A stretch of 64,000 bases of DNA from Haemophilus parainfluenzae. GTDB taxonomy: Bacteria; Pseudomonadota; Gammaproteobacteria; Enterobacterales; Pasteurellaceae. The notes below the pieces were generated by a model. The model saw only the letters and a list, made by a program, of their open reading frames with translations. It did no database searches and was not told the DNA's origin. How positions within the stretch are numbered: the stretch's first letter is position 1; each line of letters starts with the position of its first letter. The translations under genes and the position numbers were made by a program. Shown piece after piece: positions 39,341 to 48,901 of the stretch. The stretch is taken from assembly GCF_036288925.1 (NCBI RefSeq), contig NZ_CP127167.1:2046001-2110000 (forward strand), read 5' to 3'.

Positions 39341-39370
39341 AAAATGCGGTTAAAATTAACCGCACTTTTT
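39341..39370. terminator. Uptake-signal hairpin between convergent genes
   Basis: AAAATGCGGTTAA and TTAACCGCACTTTT across a 2-base gap, with a T run. It probably terminates both the UmuD-like gene and the convergent lipoprotein gene. Confidence 0.75.
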
Positions 39371-39389
39371 TGTTGAAACAAAATTGTCA

Positions 39390-39941
39390 TTACATCACAC
39401 GACGAGATTGTGTGTAGGTTCTTGCCCAGTAATCTTCATCTAATGAACTAATTGTTACACCTTGGCTTGAACTTGCATGCATAAATTGGTTGTTACCAAT
39501 ATAAACACCTACATGGTTATTTCGACGGAAGAATACTAAATCGCCTTTACGCAATTCATTTTTTTGGATTTGACGACCTAAATAACGCTGTTCTGAAGTT
39601 GAACGTGGCAGTTCCATACCGTAAGCATCAAGGAAAGCTGTTTGCATAAATGCAGAGCAATCAATACCACGTTTTGTAGTTCCTCCCATTCTATAACGTG
39701 TTCCCACCCATTCGTCATAAACTTGATCAAGTGCTTTATCACCAATTAAACCAGATTTAGGACGGTTTGTTCTTAATTTAGGGTGAAGTCCACCTTTTTT
39801 TCCATCTAAACCAGCAATTAACCCTGTTAGCTCCACATCATCAGTCTCTGTAATTACACCATTATGGGCATGCCTAGGACCGTTAGAACAGGCTGTTGTT
39901 AATACAGCCAACCCTACAATAATCAAAATCTTCTTTAACAT
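39390..39941 (-). CDS. NlpC/P60 family lipoprotein peptidase
   Basis: 183 residues from the ATG at 39941, giving the signal Leu-Lys-Lys-Ile-Leu-Ile-Ile-Val-Gly with lipobox Leu-Thr-Thr-Ala-Cys. The NlpC/P60 catalytic Cys is in Gly-Ile-Asp-Cys-Ser-Ala-Phe and the His in GVYIGNNQFMHASSS. It is a peptidoglycan D,L-endopeptidase of the Spr/NlpC group, probably outer-membrane anchored. Confidence 0.88.
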   Translation of the reverse strand: MLKKILIIVGLAVLTTACSNGPRHAHNGVITETDDVELTGLIAGLDGKKGGLHPKLRTNRPKSGLIGDKALDQVYDEWVGTRYRMGGTTKRGIDCSAFMQTAFLDAYGMELPRSTSEQRYLGRQIQKNELRKGDLVFFRRNNHVGVYIGNNQFMHASSSQGVTISSLDEDYWARTYTQSRRVM

Positions 39942-40059
39942 CGCTTTCAAATAATAAAAAAATATAAAAAAAACTGGGTGGATTCTACCAAAAAGTCATT
40001 ATGCTCGCCAGTCTTTATTGAATTTTTATGCAATTTTGTGAGTGAGATCTCAAAAAAAT

Positions 40060-40084
40060 AAGGGCGGCTCAATGAGCCGCCCTT
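40060..40084 (-). terminator. Terminator of the aceE-aceF-lpdA operon
   Basis: AAGGGCGGCTCA and TGAGCCGCCCTT, a perfect 12-base stem with almost no loop slack, followed on the minus strand by ATTTTTTTG. Confidence 0.9.
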
Positions 40085-40101
40085 AAAAAGATTAGAATTG
40101 A

Positions 40102-41526
40102 TTATTTTTTCTTCGCTTTTGCATTTGGAAGATCGGTAATTGAACCTTCAAATACTTCAGCTGCAAGACCTATAGATTCATGAAGTGTTGGGTGAGCATG
40201 GATAGTTAATGCGATATCTTCTGCATCACAACCCATTTCAATCGCAAGACCGATTTCACCTAATAATTCACCACCGTTAGAACCTACGATAGCCCCACCA
40301 AGTATACGGTGAGTATCTTTATCGAAGATTAATTTAGTCATACCTTCAGCACATTCTGAAGCAATCGCACGACCAGAAGCTGCCCAAGGGAATTTAGCCA
40401 CTTCGTAGTTTAAACCTTCTTGTTTACATTCTTTCTCAGTTTTACCCACCCAAGCCACTTCTGGTTCAGTATAAGCAATAGAAGGAATGACTTTTGGATC
40501 AAAGTAATGTTTTTGTCCTGCAATCACTTCTGCCGCAACATGACCTTCGTGCACACCTTTGTGAGCTAACATTGGTTGACCAACGATATCACCGATTGCA
40601 AAGATGTGAGGCACATTGGTACGCATTTGTTTATCAACATGAATGAAACCACGCTCATCCACTTCAACGCCTGCTTTACCTGCATCAATCAATTTACCGT
40701 TTGGCGTACGACCGATTGCGACTAATACTGCATCATAACGTTTAGTGTCGTTGCATGCTTTACCTTCCATTGAAACATAGATACCATCATCTTTTGCTTC
40801 AACTGCAGTCACTTTAGTTTCAAGCATTAACTTGAATTTTTTCTCAACTTGTTTGGTATAAATACCCACCACATCTTTATCTGCCGCAGGAATTACTTGG
40901 TCAAACATTTCAACCACTTCAACTTCAGAACCTAATGCATCATATACAGTACCCATCTCTAAACCGATGATACCACCGCCCATGATTAAAAGTTTTTTCG
41001 GTACTTCTTTTAATTTAAGTGCATCCGTTGAATCCCAAACGCGTGGATCTTCATGTGGAATGAATGGTAATTGAATTGGACGAGAACCCGCTGCGATAAT
41101 CGCATTATCAAATTTAATTGTGGTTGGTTTACCATCACGATCACGTGCCACTAATGTATGTGGATCGGTAAACGCCGCTAAACCTTCAACAACGGTTACT
41201 TTACGTTGTTTAGCCATGCCTGCAAGACCGCCTGTTAATTTCGCCACAACCGCTTCTTTACCTGCGCGCACTTCATCTAAATCAATGCGAGGCTCGGCGA
41301 AATACACGCCGTTTTTGTTTGCGTGTTTTGCTTCTTCAATTACTTTCGCTACGTGAAGTAATGCTTTAGAAGGGATACAACCTACGTTTAAACATACCCC
41401 ACCTAATGTTGAATAACGTTCAACAAGTACTGTTTCTAAACCTAAGTCCGCACAACGGAATGCCGCTGAATAACCTGCTGGACCAGCACCAAGTACCACA
41501 ACTTGGGTTTTAATTTCTTTACTCAT
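40102..41526 (-). CDS. lpdA: Dihydrolipoamide dehydrogenase (E3)
   Basis: FAD-disulfide oxidoreductase that reoxidises dihydrolipoyl groups of pyruvate and 2-oxoglutarate dehydrogenases. From the ATG at 41526 it has 474 residues; the frame is open 24 codons earlier without support. GGVCLNVGCIPSK is the redox disulfide, GAGPAGYSAA the FAD loop, GGGIIGLEMG the NAD loop, and HAHPTLHES the active-site His. Last gene of the aceEF-lpd operon. Confidence 0.97.
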   Translation of the reverse strand: MSKEIKTQVVVLGAGPAGYSAAFRCADLGLETVLVERYSTLGGVCLNVGCIPSKALLHVAKVIEEAKHANKNGVYFAEPRIDLDEVRAGKEAVVAKLTGGLAGMAKQRKVTVVEGLAAFTDPHTLVARDRDGKPTTIKFDNAIIAAGSRPIQLPFIPHEDPRVWDSTDALKLKEVPKKLLIMGGGIIGLEMGTVYDALGSEVEVVEMFDQVIPAADKDVVGIYTKQVEKKFKLMLETKVTAVEAKDDGIYVSMEGKACNDTKRYDAVLVAIGRTPNGKLIDAGKAGVEVDERGFIHVDKQMRTNVPHIFAIGDIVGQPMLAHKGVHEGHVAAEVIAGQKHYFDPKVIPSIAYTEPEVAWVGKTEKECKQEGLNYEVAKFPWAASGRAIASECAEGMTKLIFDKDTHRILGGAIVGSNGGELLGEIGLAIEMGCDAEDIALTIHAHPTLHESIGLAAEVFEGSITDLPNAKAKKK

Positions 41527-41578
41527 TTTTACCTCGTAAAAACGTTCAAATTTTTGACCGCACTTGCGATCCTTTCTG

Positions 41579-41608
41579 TAAGATGTGAGCCTAATCACTC
41601 ACATCTTA
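41579..41608. repeat. Stem-loop between aceF and lpdA
   Basis: TAAGATGTGAG and CTCACATCTTA around an 8-base loop, immediately after the aceF stop on the minus strand. It could stabilise or attenuate the mRNA between E2 and E3. Confidence 0.6.
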
Positions 41609-41617
41609 CTGCGTTAA

Positions 41618-43516
41618 TTACATCACTAAGCGACGTAAGTCAGCTAATACGCCATTGATATAGCTTAAGAAACGAGCACCATCAGCACCATCGATCACAC
41701 GGTGGTCGAAAGATAATGATAATGGAAGCATTAAGCGTGGCTCAAATTCTTTACCATTCCATACCGGTTGCATTTCTGATTTAGACACACCTAAAATAGC
41801 TACTTCAGGTGCATTTACGATTGGTGTAAAGTGAGTTGTACCAATACCACCTAAGCTTGAAATGGTGAAACAACCACCTTGCATATCAGAACCTGAAAGT
41901 TTACCGTCACGTGCTTTTTTGGAGATTTCCATTAATTCACGAGAGAGTTCGATAATACCTTTTTTGTTCACGTTTTTAAATACAGGTACAACAAGACCGT
42001 TTGGTGTATCTACCGCTACGCCAATATTGATGTATTTTTTAAGTGTTAATTTTTGTCCGTCTTCAGAGATCGAGCTATTGAAACGTGGGAACGCTTCTAA
42101 TGCTTTTGCTACCGCTTTCATAATGAACACAACAGGTGTAATTTTCACATCCAATTTTTGTTTTTCAACAATTTTGTTCTGTTCTTTACGGAATGCTTCT
42201 AAATCGGTGATATCTGTGCGATCGAAGTGAGTAACATGTGGAATCATTACCCAGTTACGATGTAAGTTCGCTCCGGAGATTTTGTTGATACGGCTTAATT
42301 CAACTTCTTCTACTTCACCAAATTTGCTGAAGTCAACTTTCGGCCATGGTAATAAACCTAAGCCCGCACCATTTGCCACACCATTACCCGCAGCTGCAGA
42401 AGATACAGTGCCTGTTTCAAACGCTTTAACAGCAGTTTTCACGTAAGCTTGAATATCTTCTTTCACAACACGACCTTTACGACCCGTACCTTTTACGCGA
42501 TCAAGGTTAATACCGTATTCACGCGCTAAGCGACGAATCACCGGTGTTGCGTGTGCATAGCCTGCGCTTGCGACAACTTGTTCTTGGCTTAAACCAGATA
42601 CATTACCTGATTGTGCTGCCGGCGCTGCTGCAGATGCTGCTTGAGGCGCAGGAGCTGCCGCTGCCAGATCTGCTGCAGGAGCGGGTGCTGCGCCTGCCAC
42701 TTCAAATTTCATAATTAATGAACCAGTTGAAACTTTATCACCTGATTTCACTAAAATTTCTTTTACCACACCCGCAAACGGAGCTGGCACTTCCATTGAG
42801 GCTTTATCACCTTCAACGGTAATTAAAGATTGGTCTTCAGAAACGCTGTCACCAACTGCAACCATGATTTCAGTTACATTAACTTCATCGCCACCGATAT
42901 CTGGTACATTCACTTCTTTAATGGCTGAAGCTGTTGGTGCTGCTGCAGGCGCTGAAGCTTGTTGAGCAGGCGCTGCGGCTGGTGCTGCACCCGCTACTTC
43001 AAATTTCATGATTAATTTACCAGTAACAACTTTATCGCCCACGTTGATTAAAATTTCTTTTACTACGCCAGCAACCGGAGCAGGCACTTCCATTGAGGCT
43101 TTATCACCTTCAACATTGATGATTGATTGGTCTACTTCAACGGTATCGCCTACTTTCACCATAATATCAGTCACGTTTACTTCGTCTGAACCGATATCTG
43201 GTACATTCACTTCAACTACACTTGCAGCTGCTGGTGCGGCTGCCGGCGCAGATGCTGCTGCAGCTGGAGCAGGCGCTGCCGCATCCGCTGACTCTAAAAC
43301 AAGCATTGGGGTGCCAGTTGTGACTTTATCACCCACTTTTACTAATACTTCTTTTACTACACCAGCTTCTGGTGCTGGTACTTCCATTGAAGCTTTATCA
43401 CCTTCAACATTGATAATACTTTGATCAGCTGTAATGGTATCACCTACTTTCACCATCACTTCTGTTACGGTAACTTCATCACTACCGATATCAGGAATTT
43501 GAATTTGTTTTGACAT
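41618..43516 (-). CDS. aceF: Dihydrolipoamide acetyltransferase (E2)
   Basis: 632 residues with three lipoyl domains (about 2-75, 104-178, 207-280), each with [12 protein letters not shown] around the lipoylated Lys, separated by Ala/Pro-rich linkers. A peripheral-subunit-binding domain ([21 protein letters not shown], about 328) precedes the catalytic domain, which ends with the active-site His in Asp-His-Arg-Val-Ile-Asp-Gly. The three lipoyl repeats are nearly identical at the protein level, as in E. coli. Between aceE and lpdA. Confidence 0.97.
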   Translation of the reverse strand: MSKQIQIPDIGSDEVTVTEVMVKVGDTITADQSIINVEGDKASMEVPAPEAGVVKEVLVKVGDKVTTGTPMLVLESADAAAPAPAAAASAPAAAPAAASVVEVNVPDIGSDEVNVTDIMVKVGDTVEVDQSIINVEGDKASMEVPAPVAGVVKEILINVGDKVVTGKLIMKFEVAGAAPAAAPAQQASAPAAAPTASAIKEVNVPDIGGDEVNVTEIMVAVGDSVSEDQSLITVEGDKASMEVPAPFAGVVKEILVKSGDKVSTGSLIMKFEVAGAAPAPAADLAAAAPAPQAASAAAPAAQSGNVSGLSQEQVVASAGYAHATPVIRRLAREYGINLDRVKGTGRKGRVVKEDIQAYVKTAVKAFETGTVSSAAAGNGVANGAGLGLLPWPKVDFSKFGEVEEVELSRINKISGANLHRNWVMIPHVTHFDRTDITDLEAFRKEQNKIVEKQKLDVKITPVVFIMKAVAKALEAFPRFNSSISEDGQKLTLKKYINIGVAVDTPNGLVVPVFKNVNKKGIIELSRELMEISKKARDGKLSGSDMQGGCFTISSLGGIGTTHFTPIVNAPEVAILGVSKSEMQPVWNGKEFEPRLMLPLSLSFDHRVIDGADGARFLSYINGVLADLRRLVM

Positions 43517-43572
43517 GTTATCTTACCTTTAAAAAACGCAGTTAAAATTAACCGCACTTTATTTGTAGATGA

Positions 43573-43595
43573 TCCTGTGTGCTTTCACACACAGG
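43573..43595. repeat. Stem-loop between aceE and aceF
   Basis: CCTGTGTG and CACACAGG around a short loop, just after the aceE stop. Probably an mRNA-stability element between E1 and E2. Confidence 0.6.
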
Positions 43596-43605
43596 ATATT
43601 CTTTA

Positions 43606-46272
43606 TTAAGCGTAAAGTGGATTTAAAATTTCAGTTTTTAAACCAAATTTTGCGATTGCATCAGCGACCACTTTCGCATCAAATTTGCCTTGTTTTGCAA
43701 GCTCATGCAATGCTGCAACCACAACATAACGCGCATCCACTTCGAAGTGTTCACGTAAGTTTTCACGGCTATCTGAACGACCGAAACCGTCAGTACCTAA
43801 TACGTGATAGCTTTGTGCTGGAATGAAGGCACGAACTTGTTCTGCGAACAACTTCATGTAGTCAGTAGCCGCAACTGCTGGTGCATCATTCATTACTTGA
43901 GCAATGTAAGGAACACGTGGTTTTTCAGTTGGGTGTAGCATATTCCAACGTACGGCATCTGCACCTTCACGCGCCACCTCTGTGAATGAAGGTGCGCTAT
44001 ACACGTCAGAGCTTACGCCATATTCATTTGCAAGGATTTGTGCCGCTTCACGAACGTGACGGAAGATAGCACCGGAACCTAATAATTGAACATGACCTTT
44101 GTTGCCTTTCGCTTCAACGGTTTCAAATTTATAAAGACCTTTACGAATACCTTCTTCTGCGCCTTTTGGCATTGCTGGTTGTTCGTAAGTTTCGTTTAAT
44201 GTGGTGATGTAATAGAACACATCTTCTTGTTTTTCACCGTACATACGGTTGATACCGTCTTGTAGGATAACGGCCACTTCATAAACGTAAGCGGGGTCAT
44301 AAGACACACAGTTAGGAATAACCAGAGATTGAATATGGCTGTGACCATCTTCGTGTTGCAAACCTTCACCATTTAATGTTGTACGGCCAGAAGTACCACC
44401 GATCATGAAACCGCGAGCTAATTGGTCACCCGCTGCCCACATTAAGTCACCCACACGTTGGAAACCAAACATTGAGTAGTAGATAAAGAATGGAATCATC
44501 GGAAGATTATTTACAGAGTATGAGTTCGCTGCCGCTAACCAAGATGATGCCGCACCTAATTCATTGATACCTTCTTGTAATACTTGACCATCTTTCGCTT
44601 CACGGTAGTAAGCGACTAACTCACGGTCAGAAGGCACATAGTTTTGACCATGCGGGTTGTAAATTCCGATTTGACGGAATAAACCTTCCATACCGAAAGT
44701 ACGCGCTTCATCAGCAACAATTGGCACAATTTGTTTACCAATATTTTTATCTTTCAATAAGGTATTTAAGAAACGTACAAATGCCATTGTAGTTGAAATT
44801 GGACGCGCTTGCTCTTCCAATAATGGCGCAAACTCTTCCAATGCTGGCACTTTAAATTCGGTCGTAAATTTTGGTAAACGTTTTGGTAAGTAACCGTTTA
44901 ACGCTTTACGTCTGCCGTGAAGATAATTGTACTCTTCCGAACCTTCTGGGAATGTGATGTACGGATAGTTAGGAATATCTTCATCTTTAATATCTAATTG
45001 GAAATGGTCGCGGAAAGATTTTAAACTCTCAATCGACATTTTTTTAGATTGGTGCGCAGTGTTTTTACTTTCTGCTTCAGGAATTTTATAACCTTTAACC
45101 ATGTGCGCTAAGATCACAACAGGTTTACCTGCAGTTTGCGCTTTATGGAATGCGGCATAAAGTTTTTCTGAATCGTGACCACCACGTCTTAATGCCCAGA
45201 TTTCATCATCTGTCATATCAGCCACTAATGCAGCAGTTTCTGGATAACGACCGAAGAAGTGTTCACGAACATATGCACCATTCTTAGATTTGAAGGTTAA
45301 ATAGTCACCATCAAGCACTTCCATCATTAATTGGGTTAATTTGCCGCTAGTATCTTTTGCAAATAATTTATCCCAGCCACTACCCCACATGACTTTGATC
45401 ACTTCCCAACCCGCACCAGCAAATAAACCTTCTAATTCTTGAACGATTTTGCCATTACCCGTTACTGGACCATCTAAACGTTGCAAGTTACAGCTTACAA
45501 CGAAGATTAAGTTATCTAAGCCTTCACGTGCTGCGAATGTTAAATCACCTTTTGCTTCGATTTCATCCATCTCACCGTCACCAAGGAAAGCATACACTTT
45601 TTGATCTTTAGTGTCTTTTAAACCACGATTATCTAAATATTTTAAGAAACGAGCAGAACGGATAGCATTCACTGGACCTAGTCCCATAGATACCGTAGAG
45701 AATTGCCAGAATTCAGGCATTAATTTCGGGTGTGGGTAAGAAGAAAGGCCTTTACCTGGTTCACATTCCTGACGGAAATTATTCATTTGTTCTTCAGTAA
45801 TACGACCTTCAACAAATGCACGAGCATACATACCTGGCGCTGCGTGGCCTTGGAAGAAGACTAAGTCACCGCCATTCTTATCTGTCGCCGCTTTAAAGAA
45901 GTGGTTAAAACAAACTTCATACATGCTTGCTGCAGATTGGTAAGTTGAAATGTGGCCACCTAATTCAAGATCTTTTTTCTGTCCACGCAATACCGCCATG
46001 ATAGCATTCCAACGAACAGCACTACGAATACGACGCTCAATCGTTTTATCACCTGGATATACAGGTTGCTCAGAAGCGGGGATTGTATTGACATAAGGGG
46101 TAGTAAATCCACCTTTAGCAATATTCACACCACCGTTACGAGCCTGTTCAATTACTTGATTCATAATGTAATGCGCACGCTCTACGCCTTCTGCACGAAT
46201 CAATGAATCAACTGCTGACAGCCAATCCTGCGTTTCAATTGGGTCAATATCGTTTACTAAGGTATCTGACAT
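43606..46272 (-). CDS. aceE: Pyruvate dehydrogenase E1 component
   Basis: Thiamine diphosphate-dependent decarboxylase, 888 residues (homodimeric type). The N-terminal DWLSAVDSLIRAEG region, the ThDP-binding GDGEMDEIEAKG and later NL motif, and YYSMFGFQRVGDLMWAAGDQ match the E. coli enzyme. First gene of the operon; 89 bases before aceF. The upstream region is described separately. Confidence 0.97.
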   Translation of the reverse strand: MSDTLVNDIDPIETQDWLSAVDSLIRAEGVERAHYIMNQVIEQARNGGVNIAKGGFTTPYVNTIPASEQPVYPGDKTIERRIRSAVRWNAIMAVLRGQKKDLELGGHISTYQSAASMYEVCFNHFFKAATDKNGGDLVFFQGHAAPGMYARAFVEGRITEEQMNNFRQECEPGKGLSSYPHPKLMPEFWQFSTVSMGLGPVNAIRSARFLKYLDNRGLKDTKDQKVYAFLGDGEMDEIEAKGDLTFAAREGLDNLIFVVSCNLQRLDGPVTGNGKIVQELEGLFAGAGWEVIKVMWGSGWDKLFAKDTSGKLTQLMMEVLDGDYLTFKSKNGAYVREHFFGRYPETAALVADMTDDEIWALRRGGHDSEKLYAAFHKAQTAGKPVVILAHMVKGYKIPEAESKNTAHQSKKMSIESLKSFRDHFQLDIKDEDIPNYPYITFPEGSEEYNYLHGRRKALNGYLPKRLPKFTTEFKVPALEEFAPLLEEQARPISTTMAFVRFLNTLLKDKNIGKQIVPIVADEARTFGMEGLFRQIGIYNPHGQNYVPSDRELVAYYREAKDGQVLQEGINELGAASSWLAAANSYSVNNLPMIPFFIYYSMFGFQRVGDLMWAAGDQLARGFMIGGTSGRTTLNGEGLQHEDGHSHIQSLVIPNCVSYDPAYVYEVAVILQDGINRMYGEKQEDVFYYITTLNETYEQPAMPKGAEEGIRKGLYKFETVEAKGNKGHVQLLGSGAIFRHVREAAQILANEYGVSSDVYSAPSFTEVAREGADAVRWNMLHPTEKPRVPYIAQVMNDAPAVAATDYMKLFAEQVRAFIPAQSYHVLGTDGFGRSDSRENLREHFEVDARYVVVAALHELAKQGKFDAKVVADAIAKFGLKTEILNPLYA

Positions 46273-46354
46273 AGTCTTTCCTTATTTTTACTGAGTGAAA
46301 ATAAAATTTGGTTCATAACCAAACGCGAAAATGAAAATTAAGCTTGCATCCATG

Positions 46355-46380
46355 TTACAAACATTTAACAAATGTTGTAA
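46355..46380. promoter_or_regulatory. Candidate operator dyad in the aceE-mgsA intergenic region
   Basis: The 307-base divergent region between aceE and mgsA is AT-rich. It holds one clear near-palindrome: TTACAAACATTT (46355-46366) and AAATGTTGTAA (46370-46380), off by one base. It lies about 85 bases upstream of the aceE start. I do not see an obvious PdhR consensus. The bound regulator is unknown. Confidence 0.35.
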
Positions 46381-46579
46381 ATTTTATAAGATTTTTTATA
46401 ATAAAGATAGTAAATTTTCATTATACTGGTGCATTTACCCGTATTATTTTTATGCAGATTGTCAATCGTACGATTATTTTAGTACAATTCTGATACTTAT
46501 TGCCTATTAATATGATAGCGCTGACTAAGATTAATTTAAAGCGTCAATAAAGATTTTTCATTTAGTCCAAGGAAAAATA

Positions 46580-47038
46580 ATGAACACCACTACTCGCCGA
46601 ATCTTTTCCTATAAGCATATAGCCTTAGTAGCTCATGATAGTTGTAAGCAAAATTTACTTACTTGGGTTCAAAAACATAAATCCGTGCTCACCCATCATC
46701 AGCTCTATGCAACGGGCACGACAGGCCATCTTTTATCGAAAGAAACAGGACTAAAAATAACTTCGCTATTGAGTGGCCCTATGGGTGGAGATCAACAACT
46801 TGGCGGACTGATTGCTGAGAAAAAGATTGATATGATGATTTTCTTTTGGGATCCGATGAATGCGGCCCCCCATGATCCTGATGTAAAAGCCTTAATACGT
46901 ATTGCAACCGTTTGGAATATTCCCATTGCGATCAATCAAAGTACAGCCGATTTTCTGTTAACATCAAGCTTATTTGATCAAGAAATCAATATTGATATCC
47001 CCGATTATGACGGGTATTTAAAGGCGCGTTTAGATTAA
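46580..47038 (+). CDS. mgsA: Methylglyoxal synthase
   Basis: Converts dihydroxyacetone phosphate to methylglyoxal, a bypass when phosphate is low. The 152-residue length is normal. [10 protein letters not shown] (phosphate loop start), ATGTTG and [12 protein letters not shown] with [14 protein letters not shown] are conserved catalytic segments. Monocistronic, ends at a hairpin shared with the opposite gene. Confidence 0.95.
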   Translation: MNTTTRRIFSYKHIALVAHDSCKQNLLTWVQKHKSVLTHHQLYATGTTGHLLSKETGLKITSLLSGPMGGDQQLGGLIAEKKIDMMIFFWDPMNAAPHDPDVKALIRIATVWNIPIAINQSTADFLLTSSLFDQEINIDIPDYDGYLKARLD

Positions 47039-47065
47039 AAATCAAATAATCCCGACCAAATAAAA

Positions 47066-47092
47066 AAGGAGATAAATCACTTTATCTCCTTT
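47066..47092. terminator. Bidirectional terminator between mgsA and the DUF945 gene
   Basis: AAAAGGAGATAAA-TCAC-TTTATCTCCTTT: a 12-base stem with A and T runs on each side, 28 bases after the mgsA stop and 20 bases after the convergent gene's stop. Confidence 0.85.
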
Positions 47093-47111
47093 CTCATTAT
47101 TTAATCATTAA

Positions 47112-48632
47112 TTACTGACCTTGCGCTGCTGCACCCATCATTAACATAAATAACACGCCTTGAACTTGCTCTTCTGGAATCACTTGACCATTAAGTTTAA
47201 GTTCGCCCTTTTCAAGCACTAAGTTAAGCGTCACATTTTTATCATTATTTACCACAATATTTTGTGCTGCCGCTTGTTTAGCTTGCTCTTCAATTTGTGC
47301 TTTAATCAAAGCTCTCTCTTCTTCTGGTACAAATTGTGCAAGATTTTTTTCAACCATTTCTTTATCTACGTGAATATTTAACGCAAAATCCGTAAATTGT
47401 TTATATAAACTCCCCGCCATTAAATCAAATTTCGGATCTTTCGCTAACGCCACATTTAAATCTAATGAGACTTTACCCTGACTATTTGAAATTGAAATAG
47501 GGTTGAGTTTAATTTGAGGCTGATTATTAAAAATAGCCATACCATGATTTTCAGCCCATGAACTTAAAATTTCAGATACCATTTCCTGATTAGCATTTTC
47601 ATCATCACTGACTGATTTGAAGACGGTGAAGAGTGCTTCAATTAACGCATTAGCCGCATTTGCTTCAATATGATTTAACTCGCTATTGTAAGTTAATTTT
47701 CCAAAATCCTTCCCATCAATAGCTATCGAGTCTACCGTATTTTCACTTTTAGCACTCACGAAATCGCCGTCGAGTGAAATATCAGATATTGCTTTAAAAC
47801 CCTTTTGGACTACAGTGCTCTCTTTTCCAGCATAATCGAGCGTAGCCATTTCAAAACTGTCAACTAAAGAAGTAGCTTTCCCCGTATAAATGTAAGCCCA
47901 CTTAGTTGGATTATATGAGCCTTCGACTTTCATGCCTTTCATTTTCATTGTGATTGATTTAGGTATATCTTCGCTATCGTGTTTCTCCATAACTTCTGAC
48001 AAGACGGTAGCACTCACTTCATTCAAGACGGTAGCACTCACTTCATTTAAGGTCATATCATATTTGCCAGCGAGATCTTTATTGACATCAAAGCCCATAT
48101 TGATATTTGACCAAGTGACTTTAGTTCTTGGTGACTCTGGATCAGTTAGCTCCCCCCCCGCTAATTCAACTTTACCTTTTGTCGATAAGTTATAGCTAGT
48201 AGTGGCTTGATATTGAACAGGTTTATCTGATTTAAGTAAATCAAATAAAGGTTGGGTTGTTTCATTTTTACCAATCACACCTTGTGCTGAAAACATTACT
48301 GGCATGAAATTAAATTTGGTTAATTGATCGAGTGGGAATGGTCCATGATAAAGTTTCGTTGAAAGGGGAATAGTGAATACTTTCCCTTCTTTAGGTAAAG
48401 AAATAACCACTTCATCTTCTACTTGAGAGGTAAAGAAACCGCGTTCAAACTGTTTATTTTGATAAACAACTTTAAATGAATCAGATAAGCCTAAAGCTTG
48501 AGCTTGTTTATTTGCTAATTCAATTTGGCGTAAATATTCAGTTTGTGCTTTTTCCCCGGTAAACCAAGCCCCACCGACACCTACCGCACCGAGAGCCACA
48601 ATCACACCTAATGCTACGACTGATTTTTTCAT
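47112..48632 (-). CDS. YdgA family (DUF945) periplasmic protein
   Basis: 506 residues with an N-terminal signal anchor (Lys-Lys-Ser, then VVALGVIVALGAVGVGG) and a large beta-rich body typical of YdgA/DUF945. No enzyme motif. It contains an internal 8-residue duplication (Leu-Asn-Glu-Val-Ser-Ala-Thr-Val, residues about 196-211) produced by a 24-base tandem repeat. Single gene, convergent with mgsA. Role unknown. Confidence 0.85.
   Translation of the reverse strand: MKKSVVALGVIVALGAVGVGGAWFTGEKAQTEYLRQIELANKQAQALGLSDSFKVVYQNKQFERGFFTSQVEDEVVISLPKEGKVFTIPLSTKLYHGPFPLDQLTKFNFMPVMFSAQGVIGKNETTQPLFDLLKSDKPVQYQATTSYNLSTKGKVELAGGELTDPESPRTKVTWSNINMGFDVNKDLAGKYDMTLNEVSATVLNEVSATVLSEVMEKHDSEDIPKSITMKMKGMKVEGSYNPTKWAYIYTGKATSLVDSFEMATLDYAGKESTVVQKGFKAISDISLDGDFVSAKSENTVDSIAIDGKDFGKLTYNSELNHIEANAANALIEALFTVFKSVSDDENANQEMVSEILSSWAENHGMAIFNNQPQIKLNPISISNSQGKVSLDLNVALAKDPKFDLMAGSLYKQFTDFALNIHVDKEMVEKNLAQFVPEEERALIKAQIEEQAKQAAAQNIVVNNDKNVTLNLVLEKGELKLNGQVIPEEQVQGVLFMLMMGAAAQGQ
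48001..48048. repeat. 24-base tandem repeat inside the DUF945 gene
   Basis: Two consecutive 24-base units (48001-48024 and 48025-48048) that differ at one base, the last of each unit. The unit length is a multiple of three, so it inserts eight codons without frameshift. Slippage could add or remove copies. Confidence 0.85.
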
Positions 48633-48821
48633 TTCGATTCCTTTGTTAAATTAATAGATGATTAAAATTGTCGACAATTTACCACAAAACACAAATTTTT
48701 TCTTATTTTTTCAAAATAATTTTATATTTCCCCCTTGAACTTTGTTCAGCTGGACTTATTTTGTGAAACAAGAACGGAAATGACCGCACTTTAAAAGGAA
48801 GAAAAAATTTAAATCTTGCCT

Positions 48822-48849
48822 CTTGAAATGCGGAAAAGTATCCACATCT
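48822..48849 (+). promoter_or_regulatory. Sigma-32 heat-shock promoter of dnaK
   Basis: CTTGAA (48822-48827), a 14-base spacer and CCACATCT (48842-48849) match the heat-shock promoter pattern (CTTGAA, 13-15 bases, CCCCATNT). It lies about 50 bases before the dnaK ATG. Confidence 0.75.
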
Positions 48850-48901
48850 TATTCATCGTAATGATTTACAACGAATTTAAAATTTACTTAGGAGTAACAA
48901 A

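Noticed and set aside
42600..43300. A repetitive low-complexity island inside aceF
   Set aside because: The Ala/Pro-rich linkers and near-identical lipoyl domains are normal for a three-lipoyl-domain E2.
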